Of a stretch of DNA of 64,000 bases, positions 32,241 through 42,486 are shown piece after piece; within the stretch, counting starts at the first letter, position 1; each line of letters opens with the position of its first letter. The notes beneath the pieces are model-generated. The model was given only the letters and a program-made list of their open reading frames with translations, did not search any database and was not told where the DNA came from. This DNA comes from Limnephilus marmoratus (lineage: Eukaryota; Arthropoda; Insecta; Trichoptera; Limnephilidae). A program made the translations under genes and the position numbers. The stretch covers positions 38,909,019-38,973,018 of the forward strand of contig OU862920.1 in NCBI GenBank assembly GCA_917880885.1, read 5' to 3'.

Positions 32241-34450
32241 TGCCAACAATTATTAGAATATGAATAAAAAATTCAATTCTCTTTCTCTATCTCAAGGTTG
32301 AGTGGAAATTTGCAGATAAAATGCATAACGGGTTATTTGACTAGAATTTTTTTATATACAGGAAGTCCAAGTTGTCCAAGTCCAAGTGGTCCAATTCCAA
32401 GCCGGTGGAATGGCAGTTGTTCGCGCATTATTATATGGGATTGATTGGGTATTGCGTTCGCAGACTTGGTAAGTTAGCATATGTCAAAATCCTAAAGTTA
32501 TCCCACCTACCTAATCTTTCCATCCTAAATGTCACCATGAAAAATTGTTGCAAGAAAAAGTACTCAACTTTGGAGAGGTGACAGTGTGCTTTGCTGCTCA
32601 GTGTTAATTAACATCTCAGATAGGGCGCATGTATCGTAACCTCTTGCTATAAGAATATTACGACTTTTCAATTTAAACATTGTGAAGTGTACACCACAAA
32701 CTGGAGTTCAGTGAGGCCCCATCTGCAACGGTGAGTCCTATTTTCCTTTTTCCAAGCTGGGCTTATCTAATTTTCCAAAAGCACAGATCTGAACTATCGA
32801 CTGACTATCCATCAAGTATTATTACTTGTTCCTGTAATTTCCACGGACTACGATCTGATCTTTCTCTACACTATTGCTTGGATGTACATATTTTTTCTAC
32901 CTTTTTTATGTTAATTATGTTATTTGTTATATTATTTCGTTATTGTACTATATTGTTATACTGTGATATTGTTATTTTGTTTCTTTTGTTTTTTTTTAAT
33001 GTGTTTTGCTGAATTTAGATCACCAGGTATACTTGTTCCTGTAATTTCACGGACTACGATCTAATCTTTCTCTTACACTATTGCTTGGATATACATATTT
33101 ATTCTAACTTTATTTGTGTTAATTATGTTATTTGTTATTTTATATTGTTATTGTACTATATTGTTATACTGTAATATTGTTATTTTGTTTCATTTATTAT
33201 ATTGTTACTTTTTTTTATTTTATTTGGAGGTTGGATAGAAACTCCTTTGTTTATTTTGTAATGTCCTTTTCCCCATCAAAGGGGTTGGACTTTGGGCCTT
33301 GTCCCTATTAACTTACATATAGGTCTACCTTTTTGTGATGTACTATTGTTATCTCCTTCTTCTGCCTGCGCCACCCCCCCTGACATGATAAGGTTGGCGG
33401 AAAGATTGAATGGCATCTAGAGGTTTGTCCGTCCCTCCTCCAACTTCCCGACGCTTTTCTCTCTAGGGTCTTTCAATTGTAGTCCAATTACTTCTTCTAA
33501 GCACAACCGGCTAGCTGGCTAAAGGACGACTCCACTAGGTCCGTGACGTTAGACTAATAACCTTATACATTATCTGGGGGACTGCCGGGCAAACGACGCT
33601 CATGACGGTTATCCTCTATTTTTTTTTCCTTTTTCAAATGTTATATGTTTTATTTACTACACTTTTTTTTCTCTTCACACGCAGATGCCTGCAGTCTCAG
33701 AGTGTGTGGTCTCCCTCTGTTTATTTTTCATATATATTCTGTTTTTTTTTTCTCTATATTATATTTTCATGTTTACTAACACCAGTAGTATTAGTTTTTC
33801 TTTTTGACTATTACAGCTTAGACTGTAGGCGATCCTACATTTCCGCCACCTAACAAAGCATGTAGGGACATTGAAGGTCTAGATTCGTTTTAATAAATGT
33901 AGAGTCGTTCAAAAAAAAAATTAGATTCTTGCGAGAGCTCCGAAGGGGCGACCATAAGTCGCCTATACCGGGGCGGGACAGTGGTGGGTACTTCAATGAC
34001 TATCCATCAGGTTTTGCGAGTGTAGGTATGCTATTTAATCGTCCGAATAACTAAGCGATCACGTAGTTTCGGGACTGGTCCTTCGAGGGTTGCATAGGCA
34101 TGCTCTGCAGCACTTAACGCCAATTTACAGTGGAGTCGCAGTTTCGTTACACCAGCAGTATTATAATAAATTATTTATTTATTATCATCGCTCTGATGGG
34201 ATGGAAAAATAATGAATATTTGTACTTACCATTCAGTGCCAACAATTATTAGAATATGAATAAAAAATTCAATTCTCTTTCTCTATCTCAAGTCTCAAGG
34301 TGGACTGGACATTTGCAGATAAAATGCATAACGGGTTATTTGCCTGGAAATTTTTATGTGATACACAGGAAGTCTAAGTTGTCAAAAATTATTTTATTAT
34401 TATCAACGCTCTGATGGAATGGAAAAAGTCTGAATATTACTTACCATTTG
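32241..34450. repeat. Unclassified repeat mosaic
   Basis: A ~145-bp segment (GTGCCAACAATTATTAGAAT ... AAATGCATAACGGGTTATTT ... CAGGAAGT) occurs at 32241-32385 and 34233-34383 in the same orientation. Between them a ~165-bp block is tandemly duplicated (about 32826-32990 and 33031-33200; ACTTGTTCCTGTAATTTC). A CTCTGATGGGATGGAAAAA block flanks the right-hand copy on both sides (34190 and 34410). No RT, integrase or TIR is seen; the T-rich frames are shadows. The repeats are too short for normal LTRs. Confidence 0.5.
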
Positions 34451-35112
34451 AAGACACAATGCTGTAATCCTTCGATGCCACTGGATGGAGTAACATTAGC
34501 CAACTTAAGTATCTGGGCTTACTCACTCACAGAAACGGAGGATGTGCAGCAGATGTCAATCATAGAATAGGTCTGGGATGGATTAAATTTAAATCAGTAA
34601 CCGGAATCCTGTAAAATGCGAGAATGCCTATAAAACTTAGAGAAAAGATATACCAGACCATTAGACTACTATAATACCCGCAATAATGTATGGCTCCGAA
34701 TGCTGGACTATGTGCAACTCCTGCTCCACGCAACGAAATATCAGAAATGCGAATGCTAAGATCTTAGATGGTTCGCAGGAGTATCACTAAAAGATGGGAT
34801 TAAAAGTTCACGCATTCGTTGTAGCCTGGCTGTCACGGACATAAGTTGGAGGAACGACAGTTGAGATGGTATGGGCACGTAAGATGGAGACCACCAGACC
34901 ACACAGTGAAGCAGACAATGTCTATGGAGCTTCATCGACAGTCATCCTGAAGAAGGCCAAAGAACTCCTAAATGACTCAATGCTTTAAAATACTACAGAG
35001 ATACAGCCTGGATGAAAGCGATACCCAGAACCGAAGACGTTATAACCTGAGAACGAGAAGAGCCGACACTAAAAACATTTTACCCCGGCAATGAGTCTGG
35101 ACAATGAAAGGA
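34451..35112 (+). pseudogene. RTE-type non-LTR retrotransposon relic
   Basis: Plus-strand reading gives LKYLGLLTHRNGGCAADVNH, RIGLGWIKFKSVTG, then PIKLREKIYQTI, MYGSECW and MLRWFAGVSLKDGIKS-like blocks: the RT thumb and C-terminal tail of RTE-clade LINEs (family form KYLGS...DVNHRIxAGW...YGSECW...LRWMCG). At least three frameshifts and stops. It ends with YNLRTRRADTKNIL. The RT palm is absent. Confidence 0.8.
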
Positions 35113-35640
35113 AGAAGAAGCTCTGATGGGATTTGAAATAATTTTTACTTTTTATACGTGTCAAGTCACTTCATTTCATCTGGGGTGGTGGACTTTTTTT
35201 TATTGTAAAACACTTTTTTAATGCTGAGTCGTTTTATTTACAATCACTTTTGAGTAACAATGAAATCAACACTTTTTGTAACTAATTTTGGCCCAGAACC
35301 CGCCTGGGCAGTACAGGGACTGTACTCTAAGTATCGATTAATGTGAGAGAGGGAAATATTTTGAATAGCATCCCTTTTATACTGCTAAAAACTGTAAAAA
35401 TACCGTCTTTCAGACTATTTAAAATACGAGAATAACAATAACACTGGTACTAGACACCTACTGGGTCACGTGGTCTATTTTAGTTAGTCGGTAACACTAG
35501 CTTCCATAAAATTCATCCAGAGGTCTCTAGCATTCATACTCTCTTAATAAGCTAATCAAGATTAAATCAATGTGATTAACTACAGTATTTATCTCATAGA
35601 TGTCACAATTCTTAACAATACGATTAAGTGCATGATACAT
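35113..35640. other. Unannotated DNA
   Basis: Begins with the CTCTGATGGGAT motif also seen at 34190 and 34410. Otherwise nothing recognised. Confidence 0.4.
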
Positions 35641-35960
35641 CATCATCATCTTCTTCTTCCCCTTGTCCAATTCGGGTCGGGGACCCATTGCATCAACAAG
35701 GCTCCTCCGTACGTCCCTGTCTCTTGTCCCTGTTTGTTCGGCCTCCGTCCATGGCAGTCCCATCCTCTCCTCACACAGTTTCTGAAGTTGCCTCGTCCAA
35801 GTGTGTCTGGGGCATCTACCCTCTGGGATCGCACTTAGTATCTTCTTCGGAATTCGGTCATCAGACATTCTTAGTACACGCCCAAGCCACCTCAGTTGCG
35901 ATTTTTCTATGAAGAGTAGCAGTGGTTTAATCTCGGATCGTCGAGTTTCTTAAATGATCT
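35641..35960 (-). pseudogene. RT C-terminal fragment with (GAT)n tail
   Basis: Minus strand: a short GRVLRMSDDRIPKKIL block, then RHTWTRQLQKLCEERMGLPW and RDRDVRRSLV, the C-terminal tail of LINE RT proteins (family form RMDDxRIPKxxL). It ends in a (GAT)n-like run at 35636-35650, the kind of simple-repeat tail seen on RTE elements. 5'-truncated. Confidence 0.65.
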
Positions 35961-36551
35961 CATTTCGTAACCCCTGCCACTCCTCTCAAGTACCTCATTT
36001 CACATGATACAAAAACAAAAAAATGTTTTCAATTTGAAAATAACAAAAAAATTATCATATTACACTATATTATATATTTGCATATATGTATGTACAAAAA
36101 GTTGTGAGCCTGATGGAGGCAGGAATAGTAGTAACGCTTCAGATATGGTTACCAAACTTGGCTAAAGTAATTTCATCAACTTTTCGGAACGAAGCACAAA
36201 AGTATAAAGTAAACTTTTGTATGTGACTTGCGTTTGTACCAAAATTAAGGAATATGTTATTTTCTCATTCTCATGACCTCTGAGACAGTAGCCACCATGT
36301 TGTTTCACCATGTTTGAAATCGTAGAAATGAAAATAGCGATCTTTGGTCTATACACGGGAATGGGGCTGGAAAAAGAGATGGTATAAAAAGGCTCTTAAT
36401 GCTTTGCCACGGAAGTAATCATTTTGTGAAAAGGGACCTCTGCCAATTCATGGTCACCAGATTACGGTGAACGAACAACTAAACAAAGTGGCATTTCATT
36501 ACTAGAAAAGTCACTAAAAGTGATGAAAAAAATCAGGTTACGTTCTGGGTT
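35961..36551. repeat. Unannotated DNA ending in a family D copy
   Basis: 36455-36550 (CAAAGTGGCATTTCATTAC, AAAAGTCACTAAAAGTGATG) resembles 9577-9735 and 58630-58705. The rest holds nothing I can name. Confidence 0.45.
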
Positions 36552-37000
36552 ATTTTTGAAGTGAAAACTTCTTAACACCGTTGTGAGGGGCCTCCCCCTA
36601 GTATGACGTCACATAGTTTTCAATTTAACAATATTTTATTTAAATAATTTAGTTTTAAATTAATAAATTACTTCGTTTTTACCACTTTTATATATACAAA
36701 TAATTTAGTATTTTACATGTGACGTCACGGAGCTGATGACCCCCCCCATACCCCGACGTAATATATGGATGGCCCCTGATTTGAAACTCGATAAATCGAA
36801 AAATAGCGAAACTAAAAAGGCACAAACACACATATATAGGATTTCGCCTGCGAGAGCATGGGATAGTATAATCGGTCTCCTCTTAATGTGGTGCTTCGTA
36901 GCATATCGGTCTCGTCTTTGTGTGGTGCTTCGTAGTCTCCCATTTCTTGTCTATTTTAGTTTTTTTGAAGGTTTTACTTCTATCGCGTGTAAATTGCACT
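36552..37000 (-). mobile_element. Family B element split by a MITE
   Basis: Left end TTTTTGAAGTGAAAACTTC; right end CTATCGCGTGTAAATTGCAC. At GTTGTGATTTGAAAC the element is broken after TGA by a 190-bp MITE and resumes with TGATTTGAAAC. The GGTGCTTCGTAG block is duplicated, as in several other copies. Confidence 0.75.
36587..36776. mobile_element. GGGGCC MITE with TGA duplication
   Basis: 190 bp, termini GGGGCCTCCCCC...GACGTCACA and (reverse complement) GGGGCCATCCATATATTACG, with inner TGACGTCAC on both sides. TGA at 36584-36586 is repeated at 36777-36779, exactly restoring the interrupted family B sequence. Same style as the 23573 and 56988 MITEs (GGGG start, CACG/GACGTCAC subterminal boxes, 3-bp TSD). 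Confidence 0.75.
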
Positions 37001-37560
37001 ATTTTTTTCATCCCTTTTAATGACATTTCAAAGGGTTGTTGAACTGCGAACTGCCGCTTTGCTGAGTTATCATGGAAACCCAGATTACATGTAATCGTTT
37101 CACATCACACAGAGCAATGTTAAAAAAAACATATCTTTATACCAGATACCTGTTCCGCTTTCGCGTTTTTATGGTTTTTGGAAAAGAGAAAACAATCCAA
37201 CAACAACTAGAAACGGTATAAACTTGTTCAATTCGGCAATTGAGCGTGAGTCTGGTGAATGTAAAATAGTAAGAATCGAATTAATTTATTAGTGTGCAAA
37301 CAAATATATTATTTTAAAATCACAATAACAACATTAGACGTTATGTGTTCTTTATTTGCGGCTTATTTGTTGCTGAATATTTTAAGGGGTATCAACGCCG
37401 GCCATTAACCTATCATCCGAAACAAACCAAGTGAAAGACACTCTCATTCGCCTTGGTGAAAGATCACCACTAAAAATCCATTTATTTGAATACTTAAAAT
37501 TTTTCCATTAAGGTAAGTTAAATATCTCTACTTAACCGGAACGGTGACAAAATAGAACAT

Positions 37561-37762
37561 TTTTTGAAGTGAAAACTTTAGCATCGTTGTGATTTGAAAC
37601 TCGATGAAACAAAAAATAGCGACACTAAAAAGAGACAAACACATACATCAATAGGATTTAGCCTACGAGAGAATGAGTAAGATAAAATCGGTCTCCTCTT
37701 TGTGTGGTGCTTCGTAGCCTCCCAACTCTTTTCTAATTTAGTTTTCGGCATGTGAACTTGTA
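37561..37762 (-). mobile_element. Family B element, short form, truncated
   Basis: TTTTTGAAGTGAAAACTTT at the left, GATTTGAAACTCGATGAAAC, ATAGCGACACTAAAAAGAG, GGTGCTTCGTAGCCTCCC. It runs into the A-rich tail of a SINE at ~37763, so the TTCACACGCGG end is incomplete. 37010-37085, just upstream, is a family D fragment. Confidence 0.65.
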
Positions 37763-37770
37763 TTTTTTAC

Positions 37771-38175
37771 ATTATCTCCATACTGGAAACCCTAATGAAA
37801 AAAATCCCTCTGGACCTATGTCATCTTTGGGGATGCTGTATGGAGGGTCTTTTTAGGGAAAGGAATGAGAGGAAGTTCTTGAAAGAAAAACGATGTGAGG
37901 GATAGACCGGAATCTGGGTGTCAATGTGTTCAGGAGTGACGAACGTAGGAATCCATCCCTCCCGTTGCGGTGCAATTCGATGTATATGAGAGTCCGGCTG
38001 GAGAGGTCAATCCACGATCAATCAGTCTCTCCCTATCCACGCAGTAGGTGGGCTAAATCATCCGCCGCCAAGACCCAGATAAACCTCACCCCTGCTAAGT
38101 TACCAAACGCAGCGAACCATTGGGGTGACTTATGGCAGGGATTATAAATGCTTCCGAATCTGGCGTCCAAATTTA
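37771..38175 (-). mobile_element. SINE-like element copy S5
   Basis: Minus copy with a degenerate tail stem (CCCTCTGGACCTATGTCATC) and preserved middle and head (GTCCGGCTGGAGAGGTC, CGCCGCCAAGACCC). Inserted at the end of a family B copy. Confidence 0.65.
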
Positions 38176-38228
38176 ATGATTAAATAGTAGGTTAGGTTAG
38201 GTTTGTCGTTTTGCGATGTGTTCTGTAA

Positions 38229-38460
38229 AAAAAACGAGTGTGCTTTAGACCACACGACTGAAGTAAAACTTCACTAATTTATATCTCCCTCTCAACTTCC
38301 GTTCGCCTCGCCCGACCGTTCCCCTCGCCCGATCACACTTTTCATAACGCTCTCGTCACGCATTCACCAGCTTATTCCCCAAGTCAAGAATGCGTAAAGA
38401 CCCGACCGTTCGCCTCGCCCGATCACACTTTTCCGTAACGCTCTAACGAAGTTTTACTTT
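38229..38460 (+). mobile_element. Family C element, copy C1
   Basis: 5' end ACGAGTGTGCTTTAGACCAC, then GAAGTAAAACTTC; 3' end GAAGTTTTACTTTAAAAA. The interior has TCGCCTCGCCCGACCG and GCCCGATCACACTTTTC duplicated. It joins copy C2 head to tail at 38460/38461 with no spacer. Confidence 0.75.
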
Positions 38461-39108
38461 AAAAAAAACGAGTGTGCTTTAGACCACACAACTGAAGTAA
38501 AACTTCTGCTCCATCTATATGATAGGAAGAGAGAAAGAAAATGTGCGCGCGCACTGCTCTCTCTTGCTCCTACAGTGTGATACAGACAACAGGCCTGCAC
38601 TGTGTAATGTAACTGGCTATGAGAGAAAGAAAATGTGTGCTCGCACCTCTCTCTCTTTTTTTTTTTTTTTTTACATGAGCTCCACACAGGAGGCCCTGAG
38701 GAAAATAATTTTCCTCAGGGCCTATGTCATCTTTGGGGATGCTGTGTGTAGGGTTTTTTTAAGGAAAGGAAGGAGAGGAGAGTTCTGGGAAGGAAAAGGG
38801 TTTAAGGGGTGGGTAGGAATCTGGGGTTCAGTATGTCCTGGTCATCCGCCTCCAAGACCTAGACAAACCTCACCCCATGAACCCGGGCACCCCTGCTAAA
38901 TCACCAAACGTAGCGAACCACTTGGGGTGATCTGTGGCAGAGGTGTTGGTTATCCAATAAAGGTTCCCGGGGCGGCGGTACCCATTCCCGCCTCCCAAAT
39001 TGCCCCTACAGTAATATACGAAGCGTTCGCCTCGCTTTTCGTAACGCTCTCGTCAAGCATTCGCCAGCTTACTCCCCAAGTCAAGCGTGCGTAAAGAAGT
39101 TTTACTTC
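38461..39108 (+). mobile_element. Family C element, copy C2, interrupted by a SINE
   Basis: Starts ACGAGTGTGCTTTAGACCAC at 38468, contains a GAGAGAAAGAAAATGTG block twice around a GTGATACAGA...GGCCTGCACTGTG segment, and ends GAAGTTTTACTTCAAAAA. The SINE S6 splits CTCTCTCTCTT and GCCCCTACAG, which are contiguous in the copy at 46272-46957. Confidence 0.75.
38681..39003 (-). mobile_element. SINE-like element copy S6 with long A-tail
   Basis: Minus copy. Its 3' end is a T-run of about 18 at 38657-38674 on this strand (poly-A on the element strand) followed by ACATGAGCTCCACACAGG. The 3' stem CCCTGAGGAAAATAATTTTC is intact. The middle is deleted between the GTCCTGG and CCGCCTCCAAG segments. The poly-A tail and insertion into a family C copy indicate retrotransposition. 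Confidence 0.8.
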
Positions 39109-39514
39109 AAAAAGATATCGCTAATACATAATACTGTAGATCTTATTACTGCGATAGAGAAAAATAAAATTGAATAACTCCATACAAAATCAATGCGATC
39201 TGACTATATCAGATGCTACGTGAAAACTCTACATTCAAACCCGTCAGTCTTTTATTCGGAGACAAAAGGAGGGAATTGAATATTACATGCCATATTCATG
39301 CCCAATCTCTTTGTGGAGGACCCTTTGAATGAGAACACACCTCTCTCCGTTCCCCATCCCAGTGTCACAACTGGCCAAAGAAATTTCTGTATCACGGGGA
39401 ACATTACTGCACAGTGCACGGCGCTCCCTTTGCCCAATTGCATTTCCCATAAGGAAAAAATCGACTTTAAAAATACGAATATGTTTTCAGAGATAAGAAA
39501 AGGTAGAAAAAAAA
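39109..39514. other. Unannotated DNA with opposed open frames
   Basis: Frames of 88 codons (plus) and 95 codons (minus) overlap at 39252-39564. Neither shows a motif I recognise, and the region lacks neighbouring coding signs. Confidence 0.35.
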
Positions 39515-40010
39515 CCAAAGTGGGGAGACTACGAAGCACTTTTTTTTATCAATGTGAAGGATGATTTTTTCCATATTTTTGTTTCGAATTCCAGGGCACC
39601 TTTTCCTGTACGTTTGATCATCTTATTAGTATTTGTGTTTTCTTCTTCGGAGTCGCTAGTTGTCGCTTTCTTTTGTGTTTTCTTTGCCTCTTGATTTTGA
39701 AGTGGTTTGAAGATTGGATATTAATTTTACAAAAATAAAAATATTTATCTTTTTTTGGATTTCCTAGGATTCGACCCTTGGTCCACTGAATGTCCGGCCG
39801 CTGCGTTTCGTAAGCGACCGCTAGACCAAAGGAGACTTGCGTGAGACCGTGGATTTATCGTATTGTATTGGAACAAATAAATATTTTATTACTATCTCAT
39901 TCTTTCGCAGACTAAATCCTGTAGAAGTATGTGTTTGTCTCTGTTTAGTGTCGCTCGCTTCCGTTTCATCAAGTTTCAAATCACAACTTAGCTAAATAAA
40001 TTTTCACTTA
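39515..40010 (+). mobile_element. Family B element, long form with tRNA-like domain
   Basis: The 5' end is truncated (starts in GTGGGGAGACTACGAAGCAC). It shares the CATATTTTTGT, GAATTCCAGNGCACCTTTTC and GGTTTGAAGATTGGATATT blocks with 28592-29122, then has a tRNA-like domain (39757-39845, minus: A-box-like GGTCTAGCGGTCGC, B-box-like GGTCGAATCC), and ends ATTTTCACTTAAAAA. Confidence 0.65.
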
Positions 40011-40871
40011 AAAATACTGAGTTGTTCTGCCTGGAGCGAATGGACAAAATATGAGAGGGAAAGTTGGGCAGTAGAAGTCGTGGCGTAAATTGCTGTGTGA
40101 CCAAAAGTAGTCTGTATGTAGTTCGGGTATGCGTAGTATTGCTTTGAATGTTTGAAAATATCCATTTTAATAACATACCTACTCGTTTATGATGATGTTA
40201 AATAACGCTTCCAAAAATGTTGACATCTTTAACAGTAACCTTGAAGAATTCAAGAAGCATTTAAGTGCTACTCACTACCGCTATAATATTATGTAGGTGT
40301 CTCATGTTACTATTTAAAGTTTTTCTTATTTACCCATAAAGGTGTTGTTTGTGTCACATGTGTATTGTAAATGGACACAGAGTCTGTAATACACAATTAT
40401 AAAAAAAAAATCTTCCGCGGATTAAAATTGCTGTGGCCAACTTAATAAATGAACCTACAAGTTCCTTACCAATTTCATAGAAAAAAGTATTAGAAAATTA
40501 TTAGATTAGATTAAAAATTAGAAAGTATCTTCACACGCCACTGCACAGTACTGGCCCATCATTCCCACATATACGAGTATTATTATGTATAAATACACAT
40601 CTGAATCTACATCACATTTGTATTCGATTGTGGTTTTTACCTTTTTTATTTGAGCTTTTTTTTCGAGTACCTAAATCGAGTTCGAAATTAGAAGTTTTAG
40701 GTCGAATTTGAAAATAATCGGTCTTTAGTAAAGTCAGCTTTTTAAATTCTTTTAAAATACGTCGAAGTACACAAATCCGGATACTTAAGATTTTAACCCT
40801 TTAGTTGCAGAAAAAAAATCGAAATGGCTCCGATCGAAAAAAAATATATTTTCAGTTCTGTGTATGAGATC
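40011..40871. other. Unannotated AT-rich DNA
   Basis: No supported feature. Confidence 0.4.
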
Positions 40872-41847
40872 TAGCGATGTGTCAGTTCAGCTGGAATGGG
40901 CTCATGTGATCCGCTCCTTTGCGGGAAGCGGTTCCTACTCCCACTCCTTTTTCAAATCGACTACTCCCAGAGAACCCGGCCCAGTCCAGTACTCTCCGCA
41001 TCCAAATAAATCCGGCGGTAATCCGGCGGTCCGAGCAACTCAACGCCGAAGCGCCAAAACCGCACTCGAATACAAGTCCCGGGTTCCTTTAAACCCAAGC
41101 GCCTTGTTCCAAGCTACGTGAATCGCGACACAATCCATTCATTCCGCCCACTCCCGGACTCGCGCGAACACGATACATTCGCCTTGTTCCAAGCTACGTG
41201 AATCGCGACACAATCCATTCATTCCGCCCACTCCCGGACTCGCGCGAACACGATACCCCCGTGGCCGCCGGCTTGCTCCGCGATCCACAGTCCGGCGTCA
41301 CTCACCATTCCACTCATGAGTCGCGGGTCTCGGTGAGTTCCCGACACTCACCGCTACCCGCGGCCGGCCAACTATGCGCTGGGCGTTCATTCGATCGCTG
41401 TTCGTTGATCGACACACACGTGCGTGACGTGACGTGACAATTAGAGCGTCTTATCTGGTATCGTTAATCAACGGGTGACGTGCATTATAAAATAATAGTT
41501 TATAGTAAAGCATTACAGCTTATTAATTTACTTATTTAAATTCTCAATAAAAGACCGTGCAGTGTAGATACATTGAATGTACCTACATTGCACGGGTGAC
41601 GGGTTCTTGTCCTCGTACGGGTCTTGTCCGACTCCGGGGTTCTGAGTTCTCGTGTGGGTTCTACGAGTAGGTCCTGGTTCCGAGTTCTTTGAACCCGTGC
41701 GTCCCGTTTCGGTGCGCCGCAACAATACCCAGTGCCCAGTCCGCACCTAAGAACTCGGACCCGGGACCTGCTCCTAGAACTCGTGTACTTTTAAAAGGAA
41801 GCAAGTCTCGGAGGCTTCCGGAAAAATGCAGAACTTACCCACCTCTA
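40872..41847. mobile_element. Non-autonomous hAT element, 976 bp, GC-rich
   Basis: Termini TAGCGATGTGTCAGTTCAGC and (reverse complement) TAGAGGTGGGTAAGTTCTGC agree at 15 of 20 positions. Flanks ATGAGATC (40864-40871) and ATGAGATT (41848-41855) match at 7 of 8, a hAT-length duplication. The interior is much richer in G+C and CpG than the surroundings and includes an 80-bp-period tandem duplication (41101-41256). No transposase; the open frames inside are GC-driven shadows. Confidence 0.75.
41101..41256. repeat. Perfect tandem duplication, period 80 bp
   Basis: 41101-41176 and 41181-41256 are identical over 76 bp (GCCTTGTTCCAAGCTACGTG ... GCGCGAACACGATAC), separated by ATTC. Absence of any mismatch suggests a recent duplication, or an assembly artefact. 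Confidence 0.85.
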
Positions 41848-41855
41848 ATGAGATT

Positions 41856-42299
41856 TGATCACAAGTTTCCCTCTTGTGCTGTGATTTTTCCGGATACCGT
41901 TATAGGATGTCTGTTATCTTTCTAAACCGAATACAAACTTGTAGTTACCTAAATGAGTAGGTTTTGCCAAATCTGTACGATTTGCAACTTGTATTATTCT
42001 CTGTGTTGGGAGTTATTTAAATTTCTTTCACGCTTGGGGGACCCCGCGTAGCTCAGTTGAGACGATAATAATTGACATGCCAGTGTGACGTTACCCGACG
42101 ACCCAACCAAACCTAGCACAAACAACATACTTGAATATTTAAGGTCAACCACCAAGATCATGGGAAATTAATACAATGTGGTACCTGTTTTACATCTTGA
42201 AAGTCATTGTTTTGCTTTATAGGAGTGTAGGTGGGTGTATGTAGCAGGTCTGATCTTTGCGTCCGTGCTTGTAGGAGTCTGGTCCTGAAGCCGCTAGAA
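41856..42299. other. Unannotated DNA with a tRNA D-arm-like piece
   Basis: 42046-42068 (GCGTAGCTCAGTTGAGAC) looks like an A-box/D-arm, but no B-box half follows. Otherwise nothing. Confidence 0.35.
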
Positions 42300-42478
42300 C
42301 AGTAGTTCTTAGCCTGGGTTCGGTGAGTCAGTCTCGCGGGTTCGGCGGAGGTCAAGACTCAAGACACACTCCCGACTCCTATGAGTCGGTTCGATTTCCA
42401 TTTAAGAAGGGTTCGGTGAATGCGCATATGAAACTGGTACGGGTAAGTAGGTACCTCAAACAAGGTTAATAACCACTG
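42300..42478. mobile_element. hAT MITE, 179 bp
   Basis: Termini CAGTAGTTCTTAGCCTGGGT and (reverse complement) CAGTGGTTATTAACCTTGTT follow the well-known hAT pattern CAGTGGTTCTTAACCT. The flanking octamers CGCTAGAA (42292-42299) and CACTAGAA (42479-42486) match at 7 of 8. No coding capacity. Confidence 0.8.
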
Positions 42479-42486
42479 CACTAGAA

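Noticed and set aside
32241..34383. LTR retrotransposon
   Set aside because: The 145-bp direct repeats are short, differ by indels, and no primer-binding site, polypurine tract, gag or pol was seen.
40864..41437. Plus-strand frames in GC-rich DNA
   Set aside because: They start at or outside a hAT terminus and run through an 80-bp tandem duplication in a shifted frame; GC-driven open frames without motifs.
42046..42068. tRNA gene
   Set aside because: Only a D-arm/A-box-like piece; no T-arm or acceptor partner.
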